DNA of 64,000 bases from Clitopilus passeckerianus (GCA_944990035.1 CALYLX010000126.1:1984001-2048000), one strand, 5' to 3'. Shown: positions 48,601 through 62,321, numbered from the stretch's first letter. Translations and numbers: made by a program. The notes: generated by a model not told the origin, from the sequence alone.

Positions 48601-49889
48601 TGTCATTGCGCAGAATCTGCGGGCATACGCACCTCCTTTGTTGCTTGATCAGTTTGGCAACTACGTTGTGCAGTGAGTGCTTTTTTCAGCCTTCCCGAAG
48701 CCACCTCCTGACGATCTCTCTTACCAGATGTTGCCTTCGCTTCGGTGCCCCGGCTAACGACTTCATCTTCGATGCCATGGTTGACCGTATGTGGGAGGTC
48801 GCACAAGGCCGTTTCGGTGCTCGCAGCATGAGGGCCTGCCTTGAAAGTCCTCACATCACCCTCAGTCAACAACGACGCATTGCCACCGCCGTTATCTTGA
48901 ACTCTATCCCATTAGCCACCAACCCCAATGGTGCTCTTCTCCTGACATGGTTGCTGGACACATCCGGGTTCCCTTCACGGTACAATCTTCTTGCACCTCG
49001 CTTCACCCCTCACTTGTCCCACCTCTGCACGCACAAGTTGGCTTCGCTAACCGTGCTTCGCATTGTCAACCAGAAGATTGAGCCCGAGGCATCGTCCCAA
49101 ATCGTCGAGGCTCTGTTCAACTCTCCCGGTGACCACGTCTTGACTGACGTTTTGGGCGATCAGGTGAACGGTGTCGCAGTTGTTCATAAGATCTTGACCA
49201 GTGCCTTCATCGACCCCACCGTCAAGAACATGTACATTGAAGCCACCAAACGTGTTCTCGTTGAGCTCAAGGTGATCGCAACCCAGGCGTACCGTCGTCT
49301 GATCGAAGAAGTTGGTCTCCCCGTACCGAACTTCCAGCCCACGTATACCAACGCGCCTCCTCCGGGCAAGAACAAACCCAACGCAAGTCAATTTGGGGTT
49401 CCTGGATTACCTTCTGGGTATCCATCTAACGATCAAGGTCTTGCATCCATGATCGCTACCCTGCAAATGGGTGGTCAAAACCCTCAAACTCAGCCAGCTC
49501 TGGCCATTGATCCTGGGTATGCCAACGCTGGACCTCCCCCTCGCCGTATGGCCGCTGCACCCAATCCAGGTGCTAACTATTCGCCATCCACGGATCCTTT
49601 CAATCCGTTCGCCATGCGATCCCCAGATACTGCTCGCCCATCCCAACCTGGTCGCAGAGCACCTGGTGGCATGTCGCCCAACGGCTCCTTGACCCCGACT
49701 GGTTCCTACGGTCAAGGATCGCCCGGCCTTGGACCTGGCCACATGATGGGTATGGGCCAACCCCAGTATAACAACATGGGACCTGCCCAGCCTCTCCCTC
49801 CTCCAGTCCAACAGATGCCGCCTCACGCCTACCAGCAATACATGTATCAGCCTTACCAACCGAACCCTCCCAACATGGGATCTTACTAA
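45657..49889 (+). CDS. JSN1/PUF2-type RNA-binding protein (two RRMs plus Pumilio repeats)
   Basis: RNA-binding post-transcriptional regulator like yeast Jsn1/Puf1 and Puf2, which bind mRNAs of membrane and mitochondrial proteins. The start at 45657 gives MSLSATDNNGSYSRAPPPGK. A long low-complexity N-terminus follows. RRM1 begins SLWIGNLDSAVTSEQLIHVF with RNP1 CGFVNF. RRM2 begins ALWIGSIPSTTTPATILSVF with CGFINF. Then comes the Pumilio domain: LASDWLGNTVVQKLFEKC, HKNGTWAAQKIIECVTS, LLLDQFGNYVVQCCLRFG, GRFGARSMRACLES, PNGALLLTWLLD, THKLASLTVLRIVNQK and LGDQVNGVAVVHKILTS. Each repeat keeps the aromatic/Asn/Gln positions that read bases. The tail is rich in Pro, Gly, Met and Gln and ends NPPNMGSY. 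About six short introns. It looks intact. Confidence 0.93.
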
Positions 49890-50356
49890 AAGATGAATGC
49901 CTCTGCACGACCGTCACGAAGTTCTGAACCGCTTTCGTTCATTCCTCAAAAGTCTCCCGTCCGCTGTGGAACCCATTCCTTCCGCCCTGCTTTCCCGTCG
50001 ATCAAAATATCCTTCCCGTTGTCCGCGCGTTTGGTTTAAATCGATGTTCTCGCTATACCCACTCTGACGCTGTAACCACACCCTCTTCCGTTGCCTTCGA
50101 GCTCCTTCAAACCCAACGAACAATTGTACTGCGATAATTCTCTGTCATAAATGGGGCTAGCGCTGTGATGAAGTACCTTCGTGTTTTATATATTTTCGTT
50201 ATATCTCCTACTACTACGATGATTATACTTTTTCTCCTTATTTTCTCCTTATTTTTTCTGCGTCTCTACTGTATGATAACCTCGTCCATAGAGTCGAGAA
50301 TAAATTATACCTTACTTGATGACGTAATCTCCAAGTACTGCCGCTTTCGTTCGACC
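49890..50356. other. intergenic
   Basis: About 470 bases. It is T-rich near 50200-50260, with the 12-base unit TTCTCCTTATTT present twice in tandem. This probably covers the 3' end of the PUF gene and the promoter of the next small gene. Confidence 0.5.
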
Positions 50357-51086
50357 ATGGGTGGTGTTGCTTCAAAAGCCCCTCGTAAACTACCCAAGAA
50401 ACTTGCAACGGAACCACCACCATGGGCAGGTAAAAAGACACCTGGGCCTACAGATCCTGTCCGACCGGTAGACAGGCGAGCGAGCGAGGTCAAGTCGGAA
50501 GGTCAGGTTTATGCTGTCATAGCTCGGAACGCGTCGCTGAACCAGGCATAGATATCTTGAAGGATGCACAAGACCCACATTTCCTTGCTAACCTGAGCAA
50601 GCTTGGGCCAGTTCAAGTTGACCATCATATGAAGAACATTCGTCCAGTAAGTAACCATGTTTAGGTTCTCAGCAGGACCAAAGACTTATCAACTCATATT
50701 ACAGCAAGCACTCAAGGACACCGCTCGCATTTTCGAATCCCGTGCACGTAACGAAGAGGAGGCAGTTTCTACAGGGCGTATCAAGCACAATCATCTCTAC
50801 GCTACGTCTCTGTCCGAGCTACTCGACAAGAGGAAGGCGGCAAAGACCGTTCAGGATTTGGAACGGTTGGTGAAGGACTATGGGGTTGATGTTGCGAAGC
50901 TGGAGTCTTTGGCACGGTTTGTGAGTAGTCCGAGTGTCAATGGGGCAACTGTGAAGAAGACGGTAGATAAGGAAGGGCAGGAGCATCGGACTATGCCGGT
51001 GAGTTTTACTATCGCTTCACCATTGGGATATAGGTGTGCTCATTTGGGTGCAGGCCGCTTGGATCGAACCTCGTCTCCAGAAATGA
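50357..51086 (+). CDS. small conserved-looking protein, possible N-myristoylation
   Basis: The start at 50357 gives MGGVASKAPRKLPKKLATEP. A Gly at position 2 followed by Ser/Lys-rich residues fits an N-myristoylation signal. After splicing: VKSEGIDILKDAQDPHF, LANLSKLGPVQVDHHMKNIRP, then ALKDTARIFESRARNEEEAV, LYATSLSELLDKRKAAKTVQ and DLERLVKDYGVDVAKLESLA, ending MPAAWIEPRLQK at 51086. The second half is helical. Three introns, about 160-170 residues. I do not recognise a named family. The regular structure and clean splicing support a real gene, and similar small basic proteins in fungi are often mitochondrial, but that is a guess. Confidence 0.7.
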
Positions 51087-51496
51087 TGTGCCCGAGATGC
51101 ATAGGCCTACTTTTATGTCACACACTCTGTCTAATTTACCAAGACGAAAGCCCCGTCATTGGCAGCAGATTCTCATTTCTGTGGCGCATGGAGAATTGCT
51201 GGACCCTGTTCCAGAGGCCGACTGGCTTCAGTTGGTAAATACAGCAAAATCCAATAACTCGATCTAGTTGTAATATGTATACATGCACAGAGGACACGCT
51301 CAATTCAAAAAGTGGGGCCGCAGTGGTTTGAATCAGTGCTTCATTTGTTGGGTGTAGACACTAAGCTGGTTCTGGACCCACAACACGTACTCATTCTTCG
51401 CCAACATCATCCAACGGTCTGAAGCCAACTATAGGTTCGAGACACCTTTCGCGGTATTGGTCGGAGGATGACTAACGTTCTCCTTAGAATATCAGT
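51087..51496. other. intergenic
   Basis: About 410 bases with no recognisable gene. Open frames that continue from the preceding gene are readthrough past its stop. Confidence 0.5.
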
Positions 51497-51724
51497 ATGT
51501 CCGGCTCAAATGGCAACTTTTTCATCTACAATACCCAGGGCAAGACTAAATATTCTCAAGTCGATCTAAGCTCTGAGAAGCCTCATCTCGAATCCTTTGT
51601 CCTTGCTCTTCAACACTTTCAATCCAAAGACGTGATCGTCGTAAACGCAGTTTATACCTTCGAATCTGCATATATATTCATCCACACTGATGACGAGGAT
51701 TGGGTGGAGGGAATCCCTGCTTGA
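51497..51724 (+). CDS. small hypothetical ORF (75 aa)
   Basis: A single open frame starting with ATG, MSGSNGNFFIYNTQGKTKYS, and ending ...HTDDEDWVEGIPA. It has a plausible amino-acid mix and no signal peptide or membrane segment. It stands alone in a stretch of nearly 1 kb between two genes. It could be a small gene, a piece of a larger spliced gene, or chance. No family recognised. Confidence 0.3.
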   Translation: MSGSNGNFFIYNTQGKTKYSQVDLSSEKPHLESFVLALQHFQSKDVIVVNAVYTFESAYIFIHTDDEDWVEGIPA

Positions 51725-52060
51725 TACGGTCTGCATAATCACATCGAGATTCTACCATGTATTGCCTTGGTATTGCCTTACGAAGCAGTTGCGTGCACAG
51801 TAAACATCGTCGAGTTGTTGGCTCGGACGAGAGCTCCGGATTACGCGATTGGACTACGCATACTACGGATTACAATTCCGGCAACATCGCCGGGGCGACG
51901 CGTTCGATGCCTCCCTCAGCATCCTCATCGTCTACGATGATCAGAGCTTACATCTTATGGGACCATATGTCGTCTTCGTGCCTTACTCTACTATAAAGCC
52001 CCTGTGGTCGAATGGACGAGTGCACAACCAAGTTACGCAGCGTACCCCCAGTCGCACACC
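51725..52060. other. intergenic, promoter of the MDR oxidoreductase
   Basis: About 340 bases. Overlapping short frames in several phases, none convincing. Confidence 0.45.
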
Positions 52061-53389
52061 ATGACAGGTCTCGATATCAAGACACAGAAAGCTTGGATTG
52101 TTGAACGTCGAGGAATACCAGAGACGTCACTCAAGCTGAGAAATGACTGGCCAGTAAGATCTCAGCTTAAGCCGGGACAAGTTCTCCTCAAGGTGCAAGC
52201 TGCTGCACTCAATCCAGCGTAAGTACACCGATAATCATTCAATGGCCTTGCGAACTAACGTATTTACAGTGGATACAAGATCATGAGATTATTGCCTAAT
52301 TTCATGGCTGGAAGACCACTTCCAGGAGAATTCGACCTTTCTGGCACCGTAGTCGACGGTGGTGACACCGAATTTAAACCAGGCGACCAAGTCTTTGGGT
52401 TTATGCATCCAGGTATGGCCACTTCATCCCTCTTCTTCCAGTTCCTAACCCCCTTTAATAGATTTTTCCGCTGCTGAAAAGCAAGGAGCCCTCTCTGAAT
52501 ACGCAATAGTTGCTGCAGACCATTTCGTTAAACGTCCCGATAACGTTTCCCCCATCGAGGCAGCCGGCATCGCAGTCTGCACACAGACGGCTTACGAGGG
52601 GCTATTCGACATCGGGAAACTTGAGGCAGGCCAGACTCTTTTCGTGAACGGCGGCAGCTCCGCCGTTGGCGCATTTGCCATTCAACTGGCCAAAGCTAAA
52701 GGTGTCAAAGTCGTTGCGACCGCTTCCACCAAGAATCTAGAATGGGTCCGAAATTTAGGTGCAGATGAGGTTTGTCACTTCCTAGATCCTTCGTGTTTGT
52801 TTCTTCTTTTTTCTGACGATGGGTTAGGTTATCGACTATACAAAGGAACCCCTGCACAAGTACCTCACCAAGAATCCCCCATCGCCGAAATTTCATCTCA
52901 TTTACGACGCTGTTGGTTTGGTTGATCCATCGCTATTCATTCATAGTCCCGCATATCTGGCACCCAACGGGAGGTTCATCTCTAGTGGGCCTATCCCAAG
53001 CGACCTCTCTTCTGGTCAACTGTGGTTGTTTGCAAAGACAGTTCTGTATGGGTTCCTAATCCCATCTTGGCTGGGTGGCGTTAAGAGGAAATACGGGTGA
53101 GTCTACTTGAAGATTTCGAGGTCCGGTTAACCATTTACCTATTTTCCCCAGGATCCATTCATTGGGAAACAACCAACAACGGTTCCAAGATATTCAGCAG
53201 TTGGTCGCAGATGGTACTTGACCCCCCTGAACTATCTTGCTCAAATAACTGATCAATTGCACAGGAAAAGTCAAACCGATTGTCGACTCGGTGTATGAAT
53301 TTGACGACGCCTTGAAGGCTTATGAACGGATGATGAGTTCGAGAGCTACCGGGAAGATTATTGTTAAAGTGGACCCCACGGTTTCTTGA
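52061..53389 (+). CDS. MDR-superfamily (zinc-less alcohol dehydrogenase/quinone reductase-like) oxidoreductase
   Basis: Medium-chain dehydrogenase/reductase, probably NADPH-dependent and acting on quinones, enals or other carbonyls in the cytosol. The start at 52061 gives [20 protein letters not shown]. The GroES-like domain has [31 protein letters not shown] and [11 protein letters not shown]. No catalytic zinc cysteine is present. The Rossmann part has [20 protein letters not shown] and [20 protein letters not shown], then [12 protein letters not shown]. The C-terminus reads [20 protein letters not shown] followed by ATGKIIVKV, and the stop is at 53387-53389. Five or six introns. Convergent with AKR gene 2, with about 110 bases between stops. 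Confidence 0.9.
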
Positions 53390-53500
53390 TCTAGCAAGGA
53401 ACGTAACTATCTCCTCTGAACAGTTTTCCTAAATTATATATCATACCTTAAATGCCGACTCTATAATATATTTTTATCTGCTTCACGAGAACCTCCATAT

Positions 53501-55061
<1,561 letters not shown>

Positions 55062-55688
55062 CTCAAGGAAGTAACTTAGAAATCGTTAAGTGTTGGACTT
55101 GACATTGTTGTCATATCGCTTTTTATACCAGTTGATCCATTCGGCTGGCGACCGACTTCAGGTGATCTTCCGAATGTCATCGTTCGCTCCAGCGTCCGCG
55201 ACCAATCCGTGGCGGTGGGTTTGGGGCTGCCAGTAGACTATCGGATGAGTTGCCGAAGATATTATGGAACAGATTATTAGTATTGAGTTCTTTCAAACCT
55301 ACTTCTTTCGGTAAATGTATTGAACCGCAGCCTTTGCATAGTCATTCCGCATGATGAAACCCGTCCTTGACCACAAATACGCTGGGAGAGCCTATCGCAG
55401 TCATTCTCAAGCCGAGAAAAAGAGGTGATGTATGATTTATCGAGTGCGGTCATCCTTTCCTAAGAAAGTCCTAGCATTGTAACTGAGTCCAAAAGAGTCA
55501 AGGCAAAGCGCAAGCCAAGTTTTTGCTGGAATTGAAAATTCCCTAGTTAGGCTACCGCACGTGACCTCAAATCTCGACGCGTCGGCAGCAGCTGACGAGA
55601 CTCCAAGCGTCAGGACACGAATTCCACGGGCAAAGCACTCGGGAGTCTCAGTTTCTTGTTTTCTCAATCCTCGACGACGTCCGCGAAG
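55062..55688. other. divergent intergenic region between AKR 2 and the FMP25-like gene
   Basis: About 630 bases that should hold both promoters. It includes the TATA element of AKR gene 2. The minus-strand frame 55727-55437 has no known domain. Confidence 0.5.
55119..55127 (-). promoter_or_regulatory. TATA box of AKR gene 2
   Basis: TATAAAAAG on the minus strand, about 58 bases upstream of the ATG at 55061. It matches the element and spacing found at AKR gene 1. Confidence 0.5.
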
Positions 55689-57704
55689 ATGTACAAAAGA
55701 CTTTTGAACAATCCCAGCATCCGACAATCTTACTCGGGTGCTGCTAGACAGTTGCGCCGGCCAGCAGCTGGGCTTGCAGTTTCGTCAGGTGTCCTAGCTG
55801 CATATGTTTTGTGGCAAGCACAGAATCAGAGGGTATACAACGATGTTGCACTATCTCCGACATTGCCTTTGAAGCAGAAAAAGCCGGAAATTGTGTTGAT
55901 TCCTGGTGGTGCAGTTGGCGAGGCTGAAGAGTTGAGGACTGTTGTCTGGGGCTCAAATAGGTGAGCACATGTTGAATTGACCGACAGGGTACGGTACTGA
56001 AGCTAGATTCCACCAGGTCGAGTACGTTGACCTCACAGGACCTTGAGAACCTGCGAACGCCAGTCGTTGCTGAATGGCTGGATGGTGTCGCTCTACGAGA
56101 CCTTGCAATGCATCAGGACCATGCAGCCTGTGTTGATGCACGAGGAGATGTCTACCAGTGGGGAACAGGCCACACGGAGAAGGCTCGCAAACCTTCGTTG
56201 ACTTTGACGGGCAAGGTAGAACATTCTTAACTCTTTACTTGGACTTGACTCAAATAGTGTCATACAGAACATTGTCCAACTCAAACTGACAGAAGGCCGG
56301 GTATATGCGCTTTCAGCGTCGGGAAAGCTTTATGCTCTTTCATCCGAAGCAACAAAGCAAAAGCTCAAGACAGGCAGCCCTACCCCTGCAAGCGATAGCT
56401 GGTGGGGCACTGGCTGGTTGTGGGGCGAAGACGCAAGCGTCGATTTTGTCGAGGTTGCTCCTCATGAGAAACTTTCTGGATCCGAGAAGTAAGTCTCAGA
56501 ACTTCATTCTCTAGTCATGCTCTAACTAAATAATCCTCGTAGAATCATCTCCATTGAAGCTGGGACAGATCACCTTCTAGCCTTAACCTCCTCAGGACGA
56601 ACATATGCCCACCCCGTCTCCAAACTAGCCAACACCAATGGCCAGCTCGGCTTCCGCAAATTCAGCATCCCGGATCCTGCTCATGTTCACAACACTGTAG
56701 GGGCGAAGACACACCAACTCCAAGTTGAGCTCGTCCCCCGCTCCATTGCAGATCCTCTGGCTCGCGCTTCGAGAGCAGTGAGGACCAGCCCAGTCCCGAC
56801 GATGAGTGAGAATCTGCAGGGGGTAGATGATAGAGATATCAGGTTCTGCCCTCATATGTTTGAGGTGCCGAGTCTGAAGGGTGTGGAGATTGTACAGGTT
56901 GCGTGTGGTGAGAGGAGCAGTTTTGCGAGGACGAAGACGGGAAGGGTGGTCGGGTGGGGTGCGAATGAGTATGGGTAGGTGCAGCATTACCTTATTGTAC
57001 TTTCTTCGCGCTAACCACAGATACAGGCAACTCGGACTGGGCAACGATGCCTTGGTTGACTCAGTGACTGTACCCACGGAAGTTGTCTTCGGGCCTGCCT
57101 CGCAAGCTAGCTATTTCTGCACGGACATCGTGGCGGGTGGTAACCTCACCGCCTTCACCGTTGAACGTACAAGCCGTCAAGCACAGAAAAGCTTTGAGCT
57201 GCTGATGTGCGGTAATGGTCAATGGGGCGGGCTTGGCAATAACCTGTTCAGCAGTGCACAAGGCATCCCGCTTCACGCGAAGAAAGTTAGCGGGTTAATT
57301 GAATGTGAGCTCAAATTGACGTATTGCTGCCAGCTTTGCTCATGCAGACTATAGTTAATGACGACACAAACTCCATCCTGCCGATTCCTCCCCACGCGGT
57401 CACAGTTTCACCCACAGGCCACGTTCTTCTCACCCTCGACACCGGACGCGCGACCACTGTGGGTGGCCGTGACCTGGTTGTCTGGGGCAAGAACTACGAT
57501 TCCGAGCTGGGCAACGGAAAGAAAGCTAGCCTACCCATTCCCACAACTTTGGAGACTACTGAAGGTGGCAGGTTTATGCTGCGAGAACGGAAAGCCAAAG
57601 AGGTGAAGGATCTACATGGTAAAGTGTGGAAAAAAGGTGTGGCAGTCAAGCAGATAGCTGTTGCTGGACCTGGCAGCAGCGTTGTTTACTGGAAGATTGT
57701 CTAG
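55689..57704 (+). CDS. FMP25-like mitochondrial RCC1-repeat protein
   Basis: Homologue of yeast Fmp25, an inner-membrane protein needed for early assembly of the cytochrome bc1 complex. The start at 55689 gives MYKRLLNNPSIRQSYSGAAR, a basic mitochondrial presequence, then a membrane helix (GLAVSSGVLAAYVLW). RCC1-like beta-propeller blades follow: DLAMHQDHAACVDARGDVYQ, WGTG, IISIEAGTDHLLALTSSGRT, IVQVACGERSSFARTKTGRV, WGANEYGQLGLGN, LLMCGNGQWGGLGNN and VVWGKNYDSELGNGKKAS. The end is VAVAGPGSSV-like (VKQIAVAGPGSSVVYWKIV). The blades carry the usual glycine-rich G-x-x-H and W-G turns. Around five introns, with all junctions checked in frame. It looks intact. Confidence 0.88.
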
Positions 57705-58170
57705 TAATTCTACGGTAACCTACATGTAATACTCATAATTATACAGCACTCCTCTCAGCTCTTACCGCACTTTGCCCCAAGGAAAAATCTCGCCGAATGC
57801 GAAGCAATACCTCATTACCCGATATAGAAGCGGATGTCCCCTAAGAGTGATAAACGTCCGTTGAGGCTGTTACAATCTATCACACCGTCGCCACCTAAAC
57901 TCAAATGAGACTTTGAACCCCTTTACATATAAAGCGAAAGCCTTTGACTCGCAGCAGGCCCCTCTTCTTAGAGCTTGACTCTATCCTATAGCCACCGACG
58001 CCGGTTAGGTCTTTGGTACTCGGTTGAAAGGGCTGTGAACTTGGAGCCACTCCCTTTTGTACGTCGAGTACCCTGCTGTTCTACGGGTTGCTAACCAGTG
58101 TGATACTCGTTTACAGGACTCGGGACTGCGATAGCAATCTTCTACACGAACTATTTTGGCTTCTCTACTC
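57705..58170. other. intergenic
   Basis: About 470 bases between two plus-strand genes. It holds the 3' end of the FMP25-like gene and the promoter of the next gene. No gene or repeat recognised. Confidence 0.5.
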
Positions 58171-59645
58171 ATGGCTGCTTCTGAAGATTTGTCTTCTTCC
58201 ATATCTTCTCTGGCCTCTGCCTCGAGCTATGACTTTGTGTCTGATAGCTCCCATGATCGCTATAGTCTCTCAGAGGCGTCCGACGATGAAGTTGTCTACT
58301 CAATCTCGGAGGCCTCTGACGCCGAGGTGCAATCCGACGATGACTTCGTCGTCCTTCGACGTGCTCCAGAACGGTCTCAAGTCGCAGCCACGCCTCTCGG
58401 CCGGCCCATAGAGCCGCAGAACGTCCCCCTCCCATTACAGGAAGACGAATCCGAGGATGAAGATGAGGACGACAATGATGACGACGAGCCTCCCTCCCTC
58501 GTCAATTCCGAGTCTAATTCCGAGTCTCCCTCAGGCTCTCGCACCCCGTCAACTGTGGACGGCCTTGCGTCCGACTTGGAAGGGCTCCAGGTGGCCAGTG
58601 AAGATAACGATGCTGCCCCTGCACAAACCCCGGCCCCTATAGCCGTACCCAGCCCTGTCGTTCTGGCAGCCGATAGTGCACCTGCGACTGTTCTTCGTAG
58701 GTCGGCTGGTATTGCTGCAGCTGCATCTGGTGGTCAGCATCTTCCCTCGCTCCCAGAGAGGAGCCGTCTCAACCAACAGCTCTCTATCGCCACGACGGCT
58801 CTTGAAGCTAATAACGTTTCAATCCCAGCTCAGCCCGTCCAGAAGAAGAAGAAGGTGAAGAAGCCCAAGAAACCACTGACAGAAGAGGAACGGAAGGCTA
58901 AGAAGGAGAGGAAAGCAAGAGCAAGGGCAAAGAGGGCCAGGAAAGCAGCGAAGAAGGCTGCAGCTGCAGCTGCAGCAAAGAAAGCTTCATCCAGCACTTC
59001 TTCTGCACCCCAAGGAGGTTTAGCAGCTGCTAGCCCAACTGGATCCACCAAGTTGGAGAAGAATAAGAGAAGGAGAGCAAGGAAGGCAGCTAGAGCTGCT
59101 GCTGCTGCTACCTCTGCCGGTGCTCCTGCAATCGCACTGCGTCCACGAAGCGTCGTAGACGACCTCTCGGAGCGATTATCCTCACGAGTTTCGTCTGCCG
59201 CCTCCAGCGAACCTTCCAGCCCGGTTGAAGGCTCTATCTACGACGAGGCCACGGGATACATCGATACGTAAGTCATTCTCCAGCTGAGCCGCCAACATGC
59301 CCTCACATCCTGTACCGTAGCTTCCTCTCCCACCCTGAGGCTCGGGAGAACTCTGCCTGCCGCTTGGCCCTCCTGCAAGCTCTCATCATCGAGCTTGGGC
59401 TCGCGTCGTCTGTGCTGCCTACCTCTCTCCGAGCCGCCAAGGATTACCTCAAGTCCCATGTCTTCGTCAATATCCGCGAGTATCTCAGCGTGAGGAAGCA
59501 AGGCTTGCCTGCTCTGCAGAAGATCATGCACCCTAGCAAGAAGGCGTTGATCAAGGATATTCGCAAGAACAAGGGGGCGATGCCTGTGAAGATGGTGAAG
59601 GAGAGTGGTTTGAACGTTTTGTTGGTTAACTGTCATTATCACTAA
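58171..59645 (+). CDS. Ser/acidic and Lys/Ala-rich protein with a folded C-terminal domain, unknown function
   Basis: The ATG at 58171 gives MAASEDLSSSISSLASASSY. In order: a Ser/Asp-rich N-terminus, an acidic run (DESEDEDEDDNDDDEP), a long Ser/Pro/Ala linker, then a strongly basic Lys/Arg/Ala stretch (KKKKVKKPKKPLTEEERKAK) with a poly-Ala tract coded by (GCAGCT) repeats near 58965. After one intron (ends 59332) comes a compact C-terminal domain of about 100 residues: RLALLQALIIELGLASSVLP, AAKDYLKSHVFVNIREYL, RKQGLPALQKIMHPSKKALI and KDIRKNKGAMPVKMVKESGL. Basic and acidic tracts suggest a nuclear or nucleolar protein. I do not recognise the C-terminal domain. It is probably conserved in fungi. 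Confidence 0.75.
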
Positions 59646-60196
59646 GTTTATTCCTTTGCATTTTCTTCCCTCTGTTTCTTTTGCATCTCAAGGACACTAC
59701 TTAGCTTTCCTGTCCGCTGTGTGTACACTGTACTTTTACGTTGTCGTTTATAGAAAACTCATTGTACCATTGTATCATCTATGTTTTTGATTCAAATGTA
59801 CATGTACATTAGCCCAATTGTCAATGTATTTATGTACCATATCTTAGCCAACAACAAAGACCGTATCGTGCCTATGTACAGTGCCCAGATCAACAGACAA
59901 AAGGCGCTGCCTCAAATATAAAATAATCATGAGTAAATAGGTGAGTGTATATAGATACGAAAGGCGGGGGTAAGGGTGAGAGCGGGGTATATACAAAGCA
60001 CGCACACCACAGAGCGCGTACTACCTACAACAAAAACATCTCCCCTCTCCTCGCCTCCCTCAAAATGTGCAGAGAAAGAATGATCCACCCAGTATAAAAT
60101 CCGATTGAACGCCGAACAAAAAGGATCGAGTGGTCGCAATAAATTAAACTCCCATCGACCCGGACGGGCGTGGCTCGAAACCCAAGTTCGAGTTCT
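59646..60196. other. intergenic between convergent genes
   Basis: About 550 bases between the stop of the Ser/acidic protein (plus) and the stop of DPBB protein 1 (minus), so it holds two 3' untranslated regions. A/T-rich, with no gene seen. Confidence 0.5.
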
Positions 60197-61220
60197 TTAA
60201 GCGTTGTTGCCAGCTGCGCCAGCAATAGCGATTCCGCCCAAGTTGATCATAACGCTACCGAACACATTCAGGTTATTGACGGAACTGGGAGTCGGGACAA
60301 GAGCCGGGGTGGAAGAAGTCTTTGTCGAGCTAGACGAGGTCGTGGGGTCTGAGGAAGTGGTGTGTTTGGTGGTGGAAGTGGTCTTGTGGCTCGTGGTGGT
60401 TGGCTCTGGGTCGGGCTTCCAGGTGGTAGTTGGCTTGGGGGGCTTCCAAGTGGTAGTAGGCTTCCAGGTGGTCTTTGGGGGAGGCTTGGGCTTGGGCGTA
60501 TCTCCTCCTCCACCACCACCGCCGATGAAGTTCCATTCACCGAAGATGATACCCTTGTCTTCAGAAGCGAAGAAGTCGAAGAGACCACGGGAGAGATCGA
60601 GACCACCGTAAGGACATCCAGGGCACTGTGTAAGAAGAAGGGCGGAGTGAGCGAGAGGAATGAATAGTGATGGGACGGGCTCAACTGACCTCGTCCATGA
60701 TGGTTGCGGTTGTGGTCTTGCCGTTGTAAGTCATAGAAATCTTCTTGAAGCAGTTGGGTCCGGGATATCCACCACCGTATTGCTAGAAGAAAAGAGCTAT
60801 ACGTCAGCCCCCGCTACCCAACGCAGCAAACCGGAGTTCGAGTTAAACGCACAGCAGAGTTTAGGGCAACAATCTAAGTAATTCCGAATGAGTTTCTGGC
60901 CCAAAATCGTCAAAAATATGAAGAAAGACCCACGAATTCATTACGGGTGCTGTGCTGTCCGCAGGCACCACTGTTCACGAACAAAAAGTCAGCTATTGCC
61001 CAACGGGCATCGCCTTCGCAACCAGGCGCGCTTCAGTAAGGACTCACAGTCCAACATCGTAGAACGTCCACTTAGCACTTGAGAATCTCTTGTGGATATC
61101 AACATGTCCAGCAGCGCGTTTGGCGATTTCAGCATGGCGGGCATGAGGACCAGCGCCATGAGGGTTTGCGAGGGCGACCAATGGCAACGCAAGCGCGGAA
61201 ATCACGGAAGTAAGCAACAT
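60197..61220 (-). CDS. secreted DPBB (expansin/loosenin-like) protein 1
   Basis: The start at 61220 gives a signal peptide, MLLTSVISALALPLVALA, followed by two dibasic KR sites (EIAKR, DIHKR) that fit Kex2-type processing. The double-psi beta-barrel (RlpA/barwin-like) domain follows: SSAKWTFYDVGLGACG, ALNSAQYGGGYPGPNC, MTYNGKTTTATIMDECPGC and YGGLDLSRGLFDFFA. A GGGGGGDT linker, TWKP repeats (see the repeat entry) and a Thr/Ser-rich tail come next. The C-terminus is hydrophobic (MINLGGIAIAGAAGNNA) and might be a GPI signal. Loosenin/expansin-like DPBB proteins loosen cellulose or chitin without cutting it. This is the first of a likely array of three. Confidence 0.87.
60405..60500 (-). repeat. 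tandem TWKP-coding repeat in DPBB 1 linker
   Basis: Three nearly identical units coding T-T-W-K-P, separated by P/K/T-rich spacers. Aromatic TWKP linkers are also present in DPBB 2 (TTWKPEPSQWKPEPKP). Confidence 0.7.
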
Positions 61221-62321
61221 GATATGTTGTTTGGTTTTTATAAACTTGAGTAGTTTGAACTAGTAAGGACTGAAGTCGGTTTGGTAGAGAACGACGGCGG
61301 GATGTCTCCCTAAGTTATAGTATAGGCTGTGGGATGAAAGGTGGGAACGAAGGAAAATTCTCAACAAGATATAACAAAGGCACTCCAGGCTGATGGATAC
61401 CACAATACATAACCCCTGTTGGTCGTAACTGCCCGGGTTTTGTGTTCTTGACATACATTTGTTCCCATCAAGCCAAGCACATGCATCAGTCCCTCGTCCT
61501 CAGTCTTCTTCATAGAAAACGACAGCTTAAACACCATCTAGTAGTCTCTAGAAGTCCCTCCAATCCAGCAATAACTCGCCCAAACTCGCCCAAGTCCAAA
61601 GCACCGAAACAGACCCGAGTTCATAGCCTGCCGGTAAAAGTTTTCCAACACTCGACAACGGCAAACGGTGATGGAACCCCGACGAACGCGATATGCCACA
61701 AACAGGCCTGAACGGCTTGAACGATTGACAGAGTGACGCTCGGCGGGCTGAGCTGTGAGAACGGCAACATACATCGACTGTATTGACGGCTACCTGGCAG
61801 GACGGTGATTGGCTCATAATAGATTATTGAATCTGCGAGGCCGCCGCATGTTGTAGCCGCGAGCTGAGGGTCCCTTCGGAGGCCTGGACGAGGTACGGCG
61901 GGTGAAAGGTGCTGAAACTGTGGCTTTCGCTGGCGTCGACGTACCCTCTAGGGACAGACAGGATGTGTCGAAGTTAAAGGGGGACGTGGCGCCCTTAAGG
62001 CGTAACCAGACGCAGATCCTTCTCTTTATCTTGACATTTTTATCTCACTTTTTGAGCTGATCGGAGCGCGGAGAAAAAGTGTTCCAAACGGATTATTATT
62101 GGCAAGTAATACTAAAAGTGCATATGAAAGTCCTCAATGTAAGTTGCAAGTGAATGGTATAATGACGATTGCAAAGGTATCAAATGATGTATCCACAAAG
62201 AAATGAAGAGAGCAAGGAAACTAAGCAGAGAACCTAAACTATCGTGTGTCAAAAAACGAAAACCAATACGAGAGATACCAGACCTGCTTAACGCAGGCCA
62301 ACCAGGGCGTTGAAAGAATGC
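61221..62321. other. intergenic between DPBB 1 and DPBB 2
   Basis: About 1.1 kb: promoter of DPBB 1 and 3' region of DPBB 2. Frames such as 61817-61548 (minus) and 61442-61711 (plus) overlap in several phases and lack domains. Nothing else recognised. Confidence 0.5.

Noticed and set aside
61442..61817. Overlapping frames on both strands in the gap between DPBB genes
   Set aside because: Several frames are open at once with no domain, typical of non-coding G/C-rich DNA.
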